The position numbers were made by a program, and so were the translations under genes. Shown here in pieces: positions 1-10,720 of a stretch of DNA of 64,000 nt. Each line of letters opens with the position of its first letter. The stretch's first letter is position 1. This DNA is from Stratiolaelaps scimitus (Eukaryota > Arthropoda > Arachnida > Mesostigmata > Laelapidae). The notes beneath the pieces are model-generated. The model worked only from the letters and a program-made list of their open reading frames with translations. It ran no database searches and had not been told where the DNA came from. The DNA is taken from the NCBI GenBank assembly GCA_019614645.1, contig JABWDB010000006.1, positions 4,030,001 to 4,094,000 on the forward strand, in the 5' to 3' direction.

Positions 1-1600
1 CCTGCTGCGATGATCTAATCGAAGAGAAAAGAGCCCGGCTAAAATGAGAGAACTGTGGAAAGCATTCTTCAGCATGTCTGGCCATTTTGAGGCAGGCGCA
101 ATGACGGGCACGTAGGAATTTCCCGCATCCAGGATCGACCATGGAACACACACCAACACGACCACCACCATCACCACCAAAGTGCTTCTACGATGATGAA
201 TGGGTTGACAAATAGTCCCTTTCCCCCAGCACCTTTTGACTTCTCAATGCAGCTCTCCACCGCCGGCGCTGCCTCCGCCTGCTAGCCTCACTGTAATATA
301 TACGTACCATCGTCGACTAGACGCAGGATGATCTGCCGAGGAAGAGAACCCTCCCCGACGTAAAGAACAACCGAAACGCCAGCGCCCAGCGACTCAGGCC
401 GCAGCCCACTGAATAGTACGCTGAACTGGTGGTGGCACCCCACCGGTTCGTGTAAGCGATAGTGAGAATGGCACAGAAGCTGGGTCGTTGGCGATAGGCG
501 ACAGAGCAAAGCGTAGAATCGTGGGGCTGATCTATCACCGCCGATGTAGCCGTACCAGCGTCGCCGTTCGAGGACGCATGAAACCGGTGTGAAACTTCGT
601 TTTGCTCGCCTGCCGAAGGTGCTATCCTTTTCGAATAGGTAATGAACTGTGAACAGACCACCTCTCGTTCGCGTAGCATTTTCACTTGCCTCGCACTCTG
701 GCGGTTCGCCTAACGTCAGCGGCGACAGAGGCCCATTCGTGGAGGGATTGGCGGAGCAATGGAAAACCACTGTACGACATCGAGCCGGGTCTGTGCAAAT
801 CGTAAATTGCCTATGACGGCGCGCTAAGCCGTCGAAAATATAGAAAGCGAACGCGACGATTGCACATTATAGCTTAAAACTAGCATAAAGCCTCAAGAGG
901 TAAACCAGTGAATCTGGGGATGAAGTAGTAGATAGTCCTGCGGGCGAGCATCGCACTTCGACATCTATGGTGCTATGCCAAGAACTCCGAGTGGCCTTCG
1001 TCCTGGGAACAGCGAGCAAAACATTTATTGGAGAGACTGTCTTCTAACCGAAGAGGCTCTAGCGGAAGTGTTCCAGTAGTGGCTGGAACAAGAAGCAAGT
1101 TCAATTCGATCTTGTCAAAAAGGGCGATGCCTCTGGGAAGGGATCAGAAAGCGAAGACAAGCTTAGACAAGGATAGTCTCTTACAACTCGCAGGGCTTAA
1201 TATAGGGAATCAAGCCGAATGCGGAGCGGAACAGTCGCACAGAGTACTACAGAGGATGGCAGGATTTGTCTGGAAAACGAATAACGCGCTGAATAGGTGA
1301 TGGGAAACAGCCACAGCGGACATGGCCGCCGACTCGGACAAGTACGCGTCGAGCTGTTGATGCACACTTTTGCCGCCTCGAACGACTGACTATGCAATAG
1401 GGAAACTACGATAAGCGGAACGGTTTACTCGGGGTCCCGTATCACGGGCGAACGAGCGGAGATGCTAGCGAATGATAGAACAGATCTGTTCGTTTAGGTT
1501 AGCGTGGGTCGTTCTACGCCGAAGTTAAGCCTCCTTTTAAGTTTCGTACCAACACGATACGTGTGGACCGCATTTTTGAAACTCTGCGATTGAGCCCATC
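1..1600. other. No gene recognised; moderately GC-rich DNA
   Basis: Unique-looking sequence without repeats that I can see. A 160-codon open frame on the minus strand (288-770) starts at GTG, and a second frame is open over the same bases. Neither has a motif, hydrophobic segment or family resemblance I recognise. A 90-codon plus frame at 1028-1300 is basic and serine-rich and also not recognised. Overlapping open frames in GC-rich DNA are expected by chance, so no gene is called. Confidence 0.5.
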
Positions 1601-1614
1601 ACTAAGTATAAATA

Positions 1615-1690
1615 AGATTATTGTATATTATTATTATTGATGTTATTATATATTCGTAATTTTACGAAAATATTATTAACTATTACTAAA
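1615..1690. repeat. AT-rich stretch with short ATT runs
   Basis: Imperfect ATT triplets (TATTATTATTATTGATGTTATTA) in a local AT-rich block separating GC-richer flanks. Low complexity with no coding potential. Confidence 0.6.
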
Positions 1691-1939
1691 TTGGCAGCGA
1701 ACAGCGAACTGCTGCCTGTCCAGAGGTAAAGCGCAAACGCAATGCTCAATGTTAGATTCAGTGAGTGTTGTAAGTTGCCACTCGTGTTTTACTATAGCGC
1801 CGCTGCGATAAAATTAATTTAACGGCCGGAGTCAGTCGCTTGGCCACTCTTTCTCTTCAGCGTCTTTGATTTGATTAGACTCCTTCAAGCCATTACCCAC
1901 GCCATCGCGATAGGGAGTATATCAAAGGCGTTGTTGCAC

Positions 1940-3110
1940 TGTGGCGATCTCGCTCACTATCGTTGTTCATTGCGGCAACAACAGCGCGAGGGTGACTGTT
2001 GAGCGTTACAGGACTCCAAGAGCAGGAACGGCAAGAAAGGGCAAGCCGACGAAAATGCGCGAAACGCTCGAGTTCTGTTCTCTAAGAAGTCCGCCGCATC
2101 AACCTCAACCGCAGCCGCCACAATCTCGACCTCAACCGCAGCGATGGATGCGTTGGTTGTAGCCGCCGTGACAGGCGGACAGTAGCCGAACGGCGCTAAG
2201 CTAAGGAAGAGAAGAACTCTGAAGGGACGACAAAGAAGAGCCCCGTTTGCCACTTTTGCCCGCCGACGACTCGAGTAGGCTCCGGGGTCGTCAGCATCGT
2301 CGAGCAAGGAATTCAGAACGGGTGTGATGCGCCTAGCGATGCGCGAAGAAGACGAGGTGGAAGAACAAGGACACAACGGCGGACGGTCAGAGAGAAGAGT
2401 TCGACGGAGGAGGCAGAGACGAACAGGACAGGAAATCATGGCCATGGCAGCGGCGGCGGCGGCGGTTGGTGCGCGAAACACACGACGAGCGGACCTGGGT
2501 GTCGTGCCTTCTACGACATCACGAGGGGATCCAAACACGACCACCACCATTGCCACCACCGTCAGCAGACATAACAACAGTGGTGGCAGCTGAAGAAGCA
2601 GCCGGGGCCCAGCAGGAGCAGCAGTGATAAAGTGAAGTGACGCTAAGAATGGCAAGGACACGAAGCGGCGTAGTCTGGACGCAAAGTGGATACTTGCAGC
2701 ATGAGAAGGGATCGAAACGACGATCCACCCTTGGGGGTGACACGGACAGGATGGGGGGGACGAACGGGAATAGACGGAGACAGGCCGGCGGCAGCAAGTG
2801 ACGGCTAGCAGGACGCGGTGCGCAGGACACTATTAAGCACGGCACATTGAGCAATACCGAAACAGGTAGAGAAGCAAGAGAGCAGGACGAAAGAGGACGA
2901 ATGATTAGGGGCGCCGAAGCACAGACACCGCTTGCATTCATGGCCTCGTGTCGATTCCGTTTCTGCGCTACCCACCGAGGTATACTGAGGTGAACCTTTT
3001 GTACTAGACAAAGGAGCAAGGAGAAATGTGGGAATTGGCGAACGTGGAGGTGCGAAAATCTGACGGGAATAACGCTCACGGACACAACAACTACGGAAAG
3101 ATTCATACGG
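1940..3110. other. GC-rich, purine-skewed island
   Basis: The plus strand is markedly rich in G and A (runs such as GAAGAAGACGAGG and GGAGGAGGCAGAG), with frequent CpG. The skew removes stop codons from the minus strand, which explains the overlapping 195- and 234-codon minus frames here. Their translations are Leu/Ser/Pro/Cys-rich with no domain, and the 234-codon frame starts at GTG. A short (CGG)n run lies at 2450-2465. This could be a promoter or untranslated-exon region, but nothing decides that. Confidence 0.5.
2450..2465. repeat. (CGG)n microsatellite
   Basis: About five uninterrupted CGG units, preceded by ATGGCAG. They encode polyalanine in one plus frame and are responsible for part of the spurious open frames. 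Confidence 0.85.
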
Positions 3111-3528
3111 AAGCCATAAGGTAAATAAATGACAACACCTGGACTGGACGAGGGAACGTCTTGATCTGACAGTAGAATACATTACCCGAAGTGTGTGTAC
3201 ACCTCATTCGAGGTTATGTTGACTCATCCGTTTTTAATCCCAGGTTTACTTCAGTGAAATGTTCACCGCGGAAAGGTTAAAGAAGGCAAGTCTGTATCAC
3301 CATGTCTATCCCTGTTCCCCATGTGGACGGCACGTAATGAATTACATATATGCTAAGCATTGCCATGCAGTGATATTATATACCAGATATTATATATCTT
3401 TGTTGAGCATTGCAGGCACAACAGGTTCGGCGCTTTGTAATACCACTGCTTGTAGCTAAACTTTTCGTAAGGGTAACATTTGCATTTAAAAGGGGTCCTT
3501 CTTATGAAGTAATGCCGTGCAAAGCAGT

Positions 3529-3570
3529 ACCGTGAACGTTAAATGTTGGCTGTGAGTCAGCCCGGAAAAC
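3529..3570. repeat. 42-bp dispersed sequence, copy 1
   Basis: Aligns without gaps to 47075-47116 over about 42 bases, including the exact shared words ACCGTG, GTTAAATGTTGGCTG and GTCAGCCC. Both copies can form a short hairpin (GGCTG...CAGCC). On the minus strand both copies read as similar peptide (SGLT-x-SQHLT-x-TVL). The level of identity is unlikely by chance. This is probably part of an old dispersed repeat whose other parts have diverged. Confidence 0.6.
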
Positions 3571-4017
3571 AACAAAAATAAGGCGTAAAGTTGAACGCCA
3601 TTTTTGAAAGGAATAACCAAACTCCCGTATCCTATCGGCCAGCGCGATTTCTAATGAGATCAGTAGTGCCTGCATTTGGGCGGAACTTAGGCAATTCTAT
3701 TCAGTAGCGTACATAATACGAAACTGAGAGGCATACATGCAGCCGTAGCTGCTAGTATTTAGTAGCTGGCAACCGAACGGGTTCCACGAGTAGCTGGGCG
3801 GCGATACAGCATCGCAGCTGGCGCGCACCGTCGCTCCGCTCGGGCGGCCGAGCCCTGCACGGGTGGCCGGGGCCGCCTGCCTTAGCTTGGCCTGCCATAG
3901 ACAGATGATCCCCAAGAAGCGCGAAGCAATGTACGGCCAGGGTTAATGGTGCGGTGAACTCTGCTTGGCCCGAGCTCACCCTCAGAGACTCACCCCCCCC
4001 ATGCCGCAGCGTTGATG

Positions 4018-4039
4018 GATCACCAGGTGATCACCAGGT
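4018..4039. repeat. Two-copy 11-bp tandem repeat
   Basis: The unit GATCACCAGGT is repeated twice perfectly and followed by G. Its core GGTGATCACC is a palindrome. Confidence 0.8.
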
Positions 4040-5582
4040 GTCGCCCATCCACAAGCGCAGTAACGGCTGGATCGGGTGGATGTCTGGCGGGATCCTGTTC
4101 CCGTGCTGCTGCTTGGGATTTAGTCAGATTTCCCCGTCGATGGGCGGTCATATAAGCAACGCCGAAGGCGGTAACACCGCTGACAATGATGATGAACCTT
4201 TTGCGTCAGCGATCGAGTATATCTTTTGTGTGTATGCAAATGTGGCAAGGTGTCTTGCCTCGATTTGACTAGCAGGTTGGATAGGCTGGCGCTGTTTTGC
4301 CAGACAAGACAACAGGGAGACAATTAGCCGCATGCGATGGCGACGTTGCGAAAAGCGAGCAACACTTTCGTCATAGCGATCACCATGAATGGCTCGATGC
4401 CGAATGACTTCAGCAACAATTATAGCCTTAGGTAGGGTTAATGTAATGATTGAATTTGTGCAAAACACGACGAGTAATACTCGATGCCGCTGATCGTAAC
4501 AGGCAGCTTCGACCAGGGTCAGGATCGTAGTCGCTTTTACTAAACAAATTTCATTCGCGCCAACGTCAATGTGGGCATTACATTATATCCTCCAATAACG
4601 TTAGATACTCGATCAGACGTTCCAACAGCATGCTGCACAATTGAACTGAACAGACAGTCTAAAGTGAGCTTCATCAGATATCTCTCTACTAATTCAGATC
4701 ATTATATGGATCCTGCGGATAACAACCGGTACGCAGGTCTGGAAAACACTCATTAAAAAAGGCTCATTAAATTCGCATCCACAACGCTATGGTTCCCAGT
4801 TGAAGAGTATTACCATTCATGAAAATGACATTAACGCACGCATCAACCCCTTGCGTCCACTTTAGCGCATTTGGTATTCAAGTTCAAGCGGACGTTGGGC
4901 TAATCCATCTCCGCAGTTAGCTATACATATTGAATCTTGAACCATCGAAATGAGAACGGGTGACATATATTAGCGTTGACGCGATTGTCGGCTCCAGCAT
5001 TATTCTGCACCTTTGAGGAGGATACGCAGTGATGCAGCGAGGGACAGTCAATAGAATGCATCTTCCTGATTCAAACAGACATCACCAGACGTTGCTTGAT
5101 GCACTCGCAACGTCGAACGGAGATTTGTCGGCCTTGATGCGCGAGACGGAACACTCAACGATGCCAGGGCAGTGTTTTAATATGAGTCGGTATATATGAG
5201 ATAATATGAGACGTAATATGAATGTACGCATATGCTGATGTCAAGTCAAATCGAAATGGGCGAAGTGTTCGTTTGAAAGGCGGGCAGGCCCCGCTCGGAC
5301 GGTGGCTCTTGTTGGTGGCCTGGTGAGCGTAGGGACCACTGCACGCAGCCTGTATAAGCCATACGGCCGACGGGTTCGACGAAAACTAGGTCGTATATAG
5401 CCTACGGCACGGCTTACTAAATCTCGTTGAAGTCTACCCTTTAGCGCGTCAAGAGCACATCGAGGAAAGCTCGGTTACGAGTCACCGGCTGTGATGCCCC
5501 GCCCCCGTATGCGATTCCGTCACTAACGCTTTGGCACAGCCTTTTTAAAGTGAAATCCAATATCTCGTTTGATGTTCACGAA

Positions 5583-5590
<8 letters not shown>

Positions 5591-5632
<42 letters not shown>
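5591..5632. repeat. (TA)n microsatellite
   Basis: About 21 perfect TA units. Any open frame through it (alternating Ile-Tyr) is an artefact. Confidence 0.95.
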
Positions 5633-5635
<3 letters not shown>

Positions 5636-6400
5636 TCGATTAAAGAGAGTATTAGATTACTGGACACCGACGGCACCACGCTCGCTATTGCGCAACGACT
5701 TGTTGTTCACTACGGCTATGGACAGCTGTTATCGGACCCGCCATACGATCGGACGTAACCTCGTATTATAGTGCAGAAGGTTCAAGCGTGTCTTGCAGAC
5801 GCAACGCGTGTTGCGTCATCCCACTTGACGTGGACGTATATATTTGGCTTGGGGCAGTGCACTGACATGGCGGCAGGGCAACGATCGTTTAGTGGATTGC
5901 TCTATTAGACTGCTATGTTATAATATGTAATTGACATTGATGCTTTTTTTGGCTCTTTTACTGAGATATCATTGAGTCGGAATTCGAGAAGTGTCAAATT
6001 CTTTCGATATTCTTAACATTATATTTGTGAAATAGTCCCGGAACAAATATATAGTATATCTCGACTTGAACAATATTTTTTTGTCGGTAGATCGATGATG
6101 ACGCTGTGTGAAAAGCCTCATTTGGCTCCCTCACCACTGAGATTCATGATGCGCAGATGGTAGCTGTCTGTATTCGTGTGCGCTTGCAATGTATGACTAT
6201 GTGCATGACCATGCACGTTAGTTATGATGCGAATATTCTCTATGCATGAAATCGTTGCAAATGCGCATCTAGCTAGTAATAGATATTCCATATGTATGTA
6301 ATACCCCTCCCTGTAACTCGATTATCAGCTAAATCGATGTTAAGGATGTCAGCCACCAACAACGAAAATAAGCACTTCCTCGTCGCGTAAAGAGACGAAA
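5633..6400. other. No feature seen
   Basis: AT-leaning unique DNA with scattered T-runs. No open frame worth noting and no repeat structure that I can see. Confidence 0.5.
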
Positions 6401-6608
6401 ATAGACAACAAAAAAAAAAGAAAAAGAAACAACAACGAACGAAGATGACCAATAACAATAACAACAGCAACAATAACAACAGCGTTGACGACGGCGGCCA
6501 ACTAGTTGCCGTAGTCGCTTTGTCAGGATTACGAACAGAGTAGTCTCGGAGCAACGAGCTGTTGATGCCGCCATCGCCGTGGCCAGTTTTCAGCCGCAAA
6601 CTCACATC

Positions 6609-6634
6609 GAGAGAGGGAGAGAGAGAGATAGAGA
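6609..6634. repeat. (GA)n microsatellite, imperfect
   Basis: GA-repeat run with two interruptions, on the plus strand. Confidence 0.85.
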
Positions 6635-6824
6635 AACAGCGTCCGCCTGTACCGCGGCCATCCAGCTCGGACGGCGAGTTCGTCGAGGGACGAAACAGCG
6701 GCTCCAGAGGGAACGACACTCCTAGAGAAGAAAACGAAGCGGCCGCGGCGCTCAACGAAACGACGGAGATTGCCAAGACGATGGCCATCTCCTCGTCGTC
6801 GTCGTTGTTGTTCACGGCTGAGGC

Positions 6825-6870
6825 CGCTGCTGCTGCTGCTGTTGTGGCTATTGTTGTTGTTGTTGCTAGT
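6825..6870. repeat. CTG/GTT compound triplet repeat
   Basis: A GCTGCTGCTGCTGCT block runs into GTTGTGGCTATTGTTGTTG. It yields poly-Ala/Val or poly-Leu in different frames. Confidence 0.85.
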
Positions 6871-6902
6871 GTTGTTCTCGGCTCAGAGCGGCGAAGGCGA
6901 CG

Positions 6903-6922
6903 ACGGCGGCGGCGGCGGCGGC
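6903..6922. repeat. (CGG)n microsatellite
   Basis: Six or seven CGG units after GGCGACGA. Encodes poly-Gly or poly-Arg depending on frame. Confidence 0.85.
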
Positions 6923-7285
6923 AGCGGCTTCCACTGCCATGAACCGACTCAACCGGCGGCTACCAGCAACCGACCCCCATCGTTCCACCGCAACAACGTC
7001 CAGAGCGAGTAGTTTGTTTTCAAGCAACAGCGGAAGAAAGAAGTGTCAAGAGCAAACTTTTGTTTGCACCCAAAGCTGACAGAGAGGAGACACTCCGAGA
7101 GCTGCTGGTCAGATCGTCTCGGCGCGGTCGCGTCTCCTCTGGCCCGCCCGCCCTCCTCGTTCTCCATCCTCTTCTTCTAGCTTAAGACGGCCCCGCACGT
7201 CAGCGAAGGCTCCAGCGGGCCCCCTCGGCTGCGATCCTGCCCAGCGCTGAGTAACAGCAGAGGCCGCGCCAGCAACGTACCAGGC

Positions 7286-7303
7286 CACACACACACACAC
7301 ACA
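7286..7303. repeat. (CA)n microsatellite
   Basis: Nine perfect CA units. Confidence 0.9.
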
Positions 7304-7426
7304 AACCGGCAAGACGGCGGCGGCCAGTGGCGCAGCCAGCAGCTATCATTCTTTACAAGGATCCTCTGCTTCGCTCCATACTCCGCTCTGGCCCTTGTCT
7401 CGTCCTATTTGACACTATCCTCCCAA

Positions 7427-7449
7427 CCTCTCTCTCTCTCTCTCTCTCG
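7427..7449. repeat. (CT)n microsatellite
   Basis: About eleven CT units at the start of a pyrimidine-rich stretch that continues to about 7570. Confidence 0.9.
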
Positions 7450-7694
7450 AGATCTATCCTCCTCCACCCCTATCTCTCTTCCTCTTCGCTTTGGCGCAGT
7501 CGCTAGTTTGCGCTTCTTGTCTCTGTCTGTGTCCCTGTTCATCCCACTTGGTTGCTCCCTCTCCGTCTCGTGGTGTTCCAACACGAAGCAAGCGGCGCGA
7601 GGGCATTTGTGCAACTGTGCCGTGGCCACCGTCGCCGGTATCCGAGGGTTCGTTTCCTACGGCGACGACAACAACAACGACGACTGCGCTACCC

Positions 7695-7751
7695 AGTTGT
7701 TGTTGTGGTTGCTGCTGCTGCTGCTACTGGTGCTGTGTTGTTGTTGTTGTC
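7695..7751. repeat. GTT/CTG compound triplet repeat
   Basis: GTTGTTGTTGTGG, then five CTG units, then further GTT units. Same type as 6825-6870 and on the same strand. Confidence 0.85.
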
Positions 7752-8287
7752 TCTGTGCGCGTTTGCTGAGTAACGTTCATTGGCTCGTTGGCAAAAGCAT
7801 CCCTTCCTGGCCACATCCAGTGCTGCTGGGGGGAGGCATGCAGCTGCAGATCAGTACCAGTCGACGTTTTTTTCTCGTAGCATTTCAACCACAGTAACAG
7901 GGGGTACGATTCAATCACATCTGTTATGCTCTATACAATAAAAATTGGAATCACTTCAAATATATCTCATGGAGCAGATGGGTCTCCGAAATAAGTTTTT
8001 TGTTTGCCGTCATATCGAACGTGCTTTTCCAGGTATCTAGATGTACTTTACCCCGAGTTGAACAGCAAGGCATATTCTAGAAACTTTGTGCAGTTAGGTC
8101 ATTCTTGGCAAGCATAACCCATGTTCAATTTTTCATTAGAGTAAATTTAACGTTATATTTTAGGAATGGCCCGCTATTGAGATTAAACAAAAAATAGTTA
8201 CACCATAGCCTCTATTATAGAATTGATAAATGATACAGAAAACTGCGCTGTATTTTAAATGCCGTTGCGTTGAACTATTTCGTAGAC

Positions 8288-8306
8288 ATATATATATATA
8301 TATATA
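8288..8306. repeat. Short (AT)n microsatellite
   Basis: About nine AT units. Confidence 0.9.
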
Positions 8307-8951
8307 GGATGTTCGATGTCACTTTACACGCGATGCGTTAACCGACTGTGACTTATTCACGGTCAGGGAGTCATTTCAAATTCAGCCGACCTTCTCTATC
8401 GTATGATCCTCAAGAGTCTATTACACATATGCGAACGTTTTGCCTTGGATAACTTTGAACTTTCATTATATTCACTAAACAACAACGGCCGTTGCCCACC
8501 TGTCGCTCTGTTTACAGTTTATGCGCCGACCGAAAAGCTCTTGAGTATCGTACGCAACATAATTAATCATTCCCGCTATGGTAGAAAACATAGGGGGGTC
8601 CGCCCGCTCTCCGACTGTCTATAAATAAAATATATGGTGCATGATTTATGTGAGATAGTTTGCTGCTCGGCCGGACGCTGCCTGCGCTAGAATATCGAGC
8701 GGACAACCGTAACGGCTGGGCGAAACAGCGCAAACTACCGGCGAAAAGTTTTGCAACAACAAAACACTTCGCGCTTCTTGAGAATGACGAACCCGCGTAT
8801 TTGCTGTAAAGTTGATACTCGCTCGCTTCTGAGCGATCAGGTTGAATACTAAATGAAGTATTGTGGGTACGTGTACGAATTGGTTATTCGAAACTGGCCC
8901 ACTATGGCTTACTATGACGGAATTTCTCTCAGCTTCGGCGTTTGTCAAGTG

Positions 8952-9017
8952 AACGATCCCTTCATTACATCCTTCAATCGCGAATAGCTAATTAAACGAT
9001 GTAATGAAGGGGTCGTT
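8952..9017. repeat. 20-bp inverted repeat with 26-nt loop
   Basis: Left arm 8952-8971 and right arm 8998-9017 are reverse complements at 19 of 20 positions. The single mismatch is a T opposite G, so a plus-strand RNA would pair along the full 20 bp with one G-U wobble. Total length is 66 nt, with an AT-rich loop. The size and geometry resemble a small hairpin RNA precursor, though no known microRNA seed was recognised. It could equally be the remnant of a very small foldback element. Confidence 0.75.
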
Positions 9018-9785
9018 TTCTAAATGAGAATATTAACATCTAATTTTATTATACGTCAAATCGGATCGTGCCAGTCAAGTCATTAGGCGATCTGGACAGT
9101 GATTACGGCCGGGCATATACCGAGTGCGAATTTCTGTACGAAGGTCGCTTTTCGCTCATAGAATTTTGTAGTACACACTCTCGAGCTTCATGAATAGCAC
9201 AACATACAATATTGTATAAAATAGTCGAGGAGCTATTCTTGCCACGAATTTACGCTGATGAGTGTCTGCGTGCATGAGTGTATTTATATGTGTATGAGTT
9301 TTAGTATATCTTTTGCACCGTCGGACCGCAACCATTGGCAAATTGTGACGCGTCGCTGATGGAGGCTTCTGATCATGGTTAGGTACAGCCGTCCGCTCGC
9401 CTCCGCATTGCCGGATCGTATCACAGCTGGCCGTAGACTCCGTGCAAGGCACCGGTGATGACCTATCATGAATGATCGTGAGTCCTTCCCCGAAACCGCT
9501 TTTCCGTCCCGATCCATTTTCGGAGGCCTGCCTAGCCATTAAGCCAATGCGCAGCCGATGTTGCTGGACGACGGCCGCCTCCGGCCAGCCACCATCCACT
9601 CGGTGGCTGGCCCTGCAAATAAAGGTCGCCAGGCGTGAAATTGGCCGTTGCCTAGCTCCTCTACTCTCTTTCTCCGTTTAACTCTCATCAGATCTCTCGG
9701 CAAGCTTTGCCCAGGGCCTCCGAGACAGTACGCCAGACTTTCACTGCCTGAGAATTACCATCCGGCTATTACTGCTGGCACGAAT

Positions 9786-9812
9786 ACTATCACTACTACT
9801 ACTATTACTGCT
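9786..9812. repeat. Imperfect (ACT)n repeat
   Basis: Run of ACT/ATT triplets (CACTACTACTACTATTACTG), downstream of a pyrimidine-rich tract ending in CAG at 9691. Confidence 0.7.
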
Positions 9813-9959
9813 ACCAGTACAACAATGCATAGACAGAATAGATCATCAATGTAGATACGAGGCCAGGCGGCGTGGCTAGAGCCTAAAGTGTTCTCGCGCG
9901 TCATACTACGTTCAGCGTGAGCGTAGCGTGGTGGCGCACACGGGACGGGGTATACAGCC

Positions 9960-10720
9960 ATTACTCACTGGGTGCTTGCAGTGGCGGGGCACAAAGGGTC
10001 CGCAACTCACGGGAGCTGCTTGCCCGGACCGGCTTAAGCAGACGAAAGTGCAAAGAAATACGAAGATGGAGTGAAGCAAATGAGGATAGAGGGAAAGTGG
10101 TGCTGAACTAACGGAGGCTGGCATCTGAGGTAAGACGGCGGAAAAGAACAGAGCTGAATGATAGCCACGGAGAGGGATGTGGGTAACGGACGGGTCATGG
10201 AGTGCGGTGCAGGGCGCGGCGAGGGAACGCACGAACGGGGAGAGGTGGAGAAACACTTCGTGGGAAGGGGCCTTTCGGTGGCCAAGGAAAGACGCCAACG
10301 TAAGGGCGTAAAGGGACAAAGTAGCGCGCCGCGGGCAGGGAAAACGATCTGGGGAAGCAGCGGATCGTCGGACGTCTATGTAGCTATGGGGGTAAGGAGC
10401 AGTGTAACTAGTTGAGGGGAAGAGGAAAAAGGTGAAATAAACGGGAAAGTGGTGTATAAAGGAGTATATAAAAAGGAAAGTACAGAGTGCAAGTTAAAGG
10501 GCTAGAGGAAAACATCGGAGCACAATGGTATGGACTGGAAAATGTGTAAACTCGGAGCCGATGGATTAGGTTGGAAGAGGCAGCCGGGAGGTGACCGAAA
10601 TACAGAAATTGTAGCGAAGCTGATTTAGTTAACGACGCAGCAAGATCCTCATTTCGGACGGAGAAAAGAAACAGGTGACGAAATGGGGAGGAATAATCAG
10701 GCGTAGGTGATGAAGCAACA
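9960..10720. other. Purine-skewed tract of about 750 bp
   Basis: The plus strand is persistently G/A-rich (for example GAGGATAGAGGGAAAG and GGGGAGAGGTGGAG). The skew opens the minus strand, giving frames of 135 and 159 codons that are Ser/Leu/Pro-rich and motif-free. I treat these as compositional artefacts, not genes. Confidence 0.6.

Larger units (their letters stand above)
3111..5590. other. No gene recognised; includes a GC-rich patch
   Basis: Mostly unique DNA of mixed composition. The block at about 3780-3900 is notably GC-rich and CpG-rich and has short open frames on both strands without a motif. It contains one copy of a 42-bp dispersed sequence (3529-3570) and an 11-bp tandem duplication (4018-4039). 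The remaining open frames (up to about 105 codons) have no recognisable content. Confidence 0.5.
6400..7900. other. GC/CpG-rich island packed with triplet and dinucleotide repeats
   Basis: Contains AAC/CAG runs (6430-6482), a GA run (6609-6634), CTG/GTT runs (6825-6870), CGG (6903-6922), CA (7286-7303), CT (7427-7449) and GTT/CTG (7695-7751). Open frames of 126-180 codons on both strands are built from these repeats (poly-Leu, poly-Ala, poly-Arg, poly-Phe). One plus frame near 6770 mimics a signal peptide (a leucine run after arginines) but starts at TTG. This density of repeats with CpG resembles invertebrate promoter or 5' untranslated regions, but no transcript boundary can be shown. Confidence 0.5.
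7900..9780. other. No gene recognised; AT-leaning DNA
   Basis: Unique DNA with a short (TA)n at 8288-8306 and a strong inverted repeat at 8952-9017. Open frames of 73-147 codons have no recognisable motif. Confidence 0.5.

Noticed and set aside
1525..1540. 5S rRNA fragment (CGAAGTTAAGC)
   Set aside because: Only about eleven bases resemble 5S rRNA. The surrounding sequence does not follow the 5S order, so it is a chance match.
1957..2661. 234-codon minus-strand gene
   Set aside because: GTG start, Leu/Ser/Cys/Arg-rich, no motif, and a second long minus frame overlaps it. It follows from the purine skew of the plus strand.
3690..4100. rRNA or satellite origin for the GC-rich patch
   Set aside because: No recognisable rRNA segment, no periodicity and no second copy in the window.
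6770..7012. Secreted protein with a leucine-rich signal peptide
   Set aside because: The start is TTG, and the hydrophobic run is simply a CTG/GTT triplet repeat. The mature part is poly-Gly plus a short tail.
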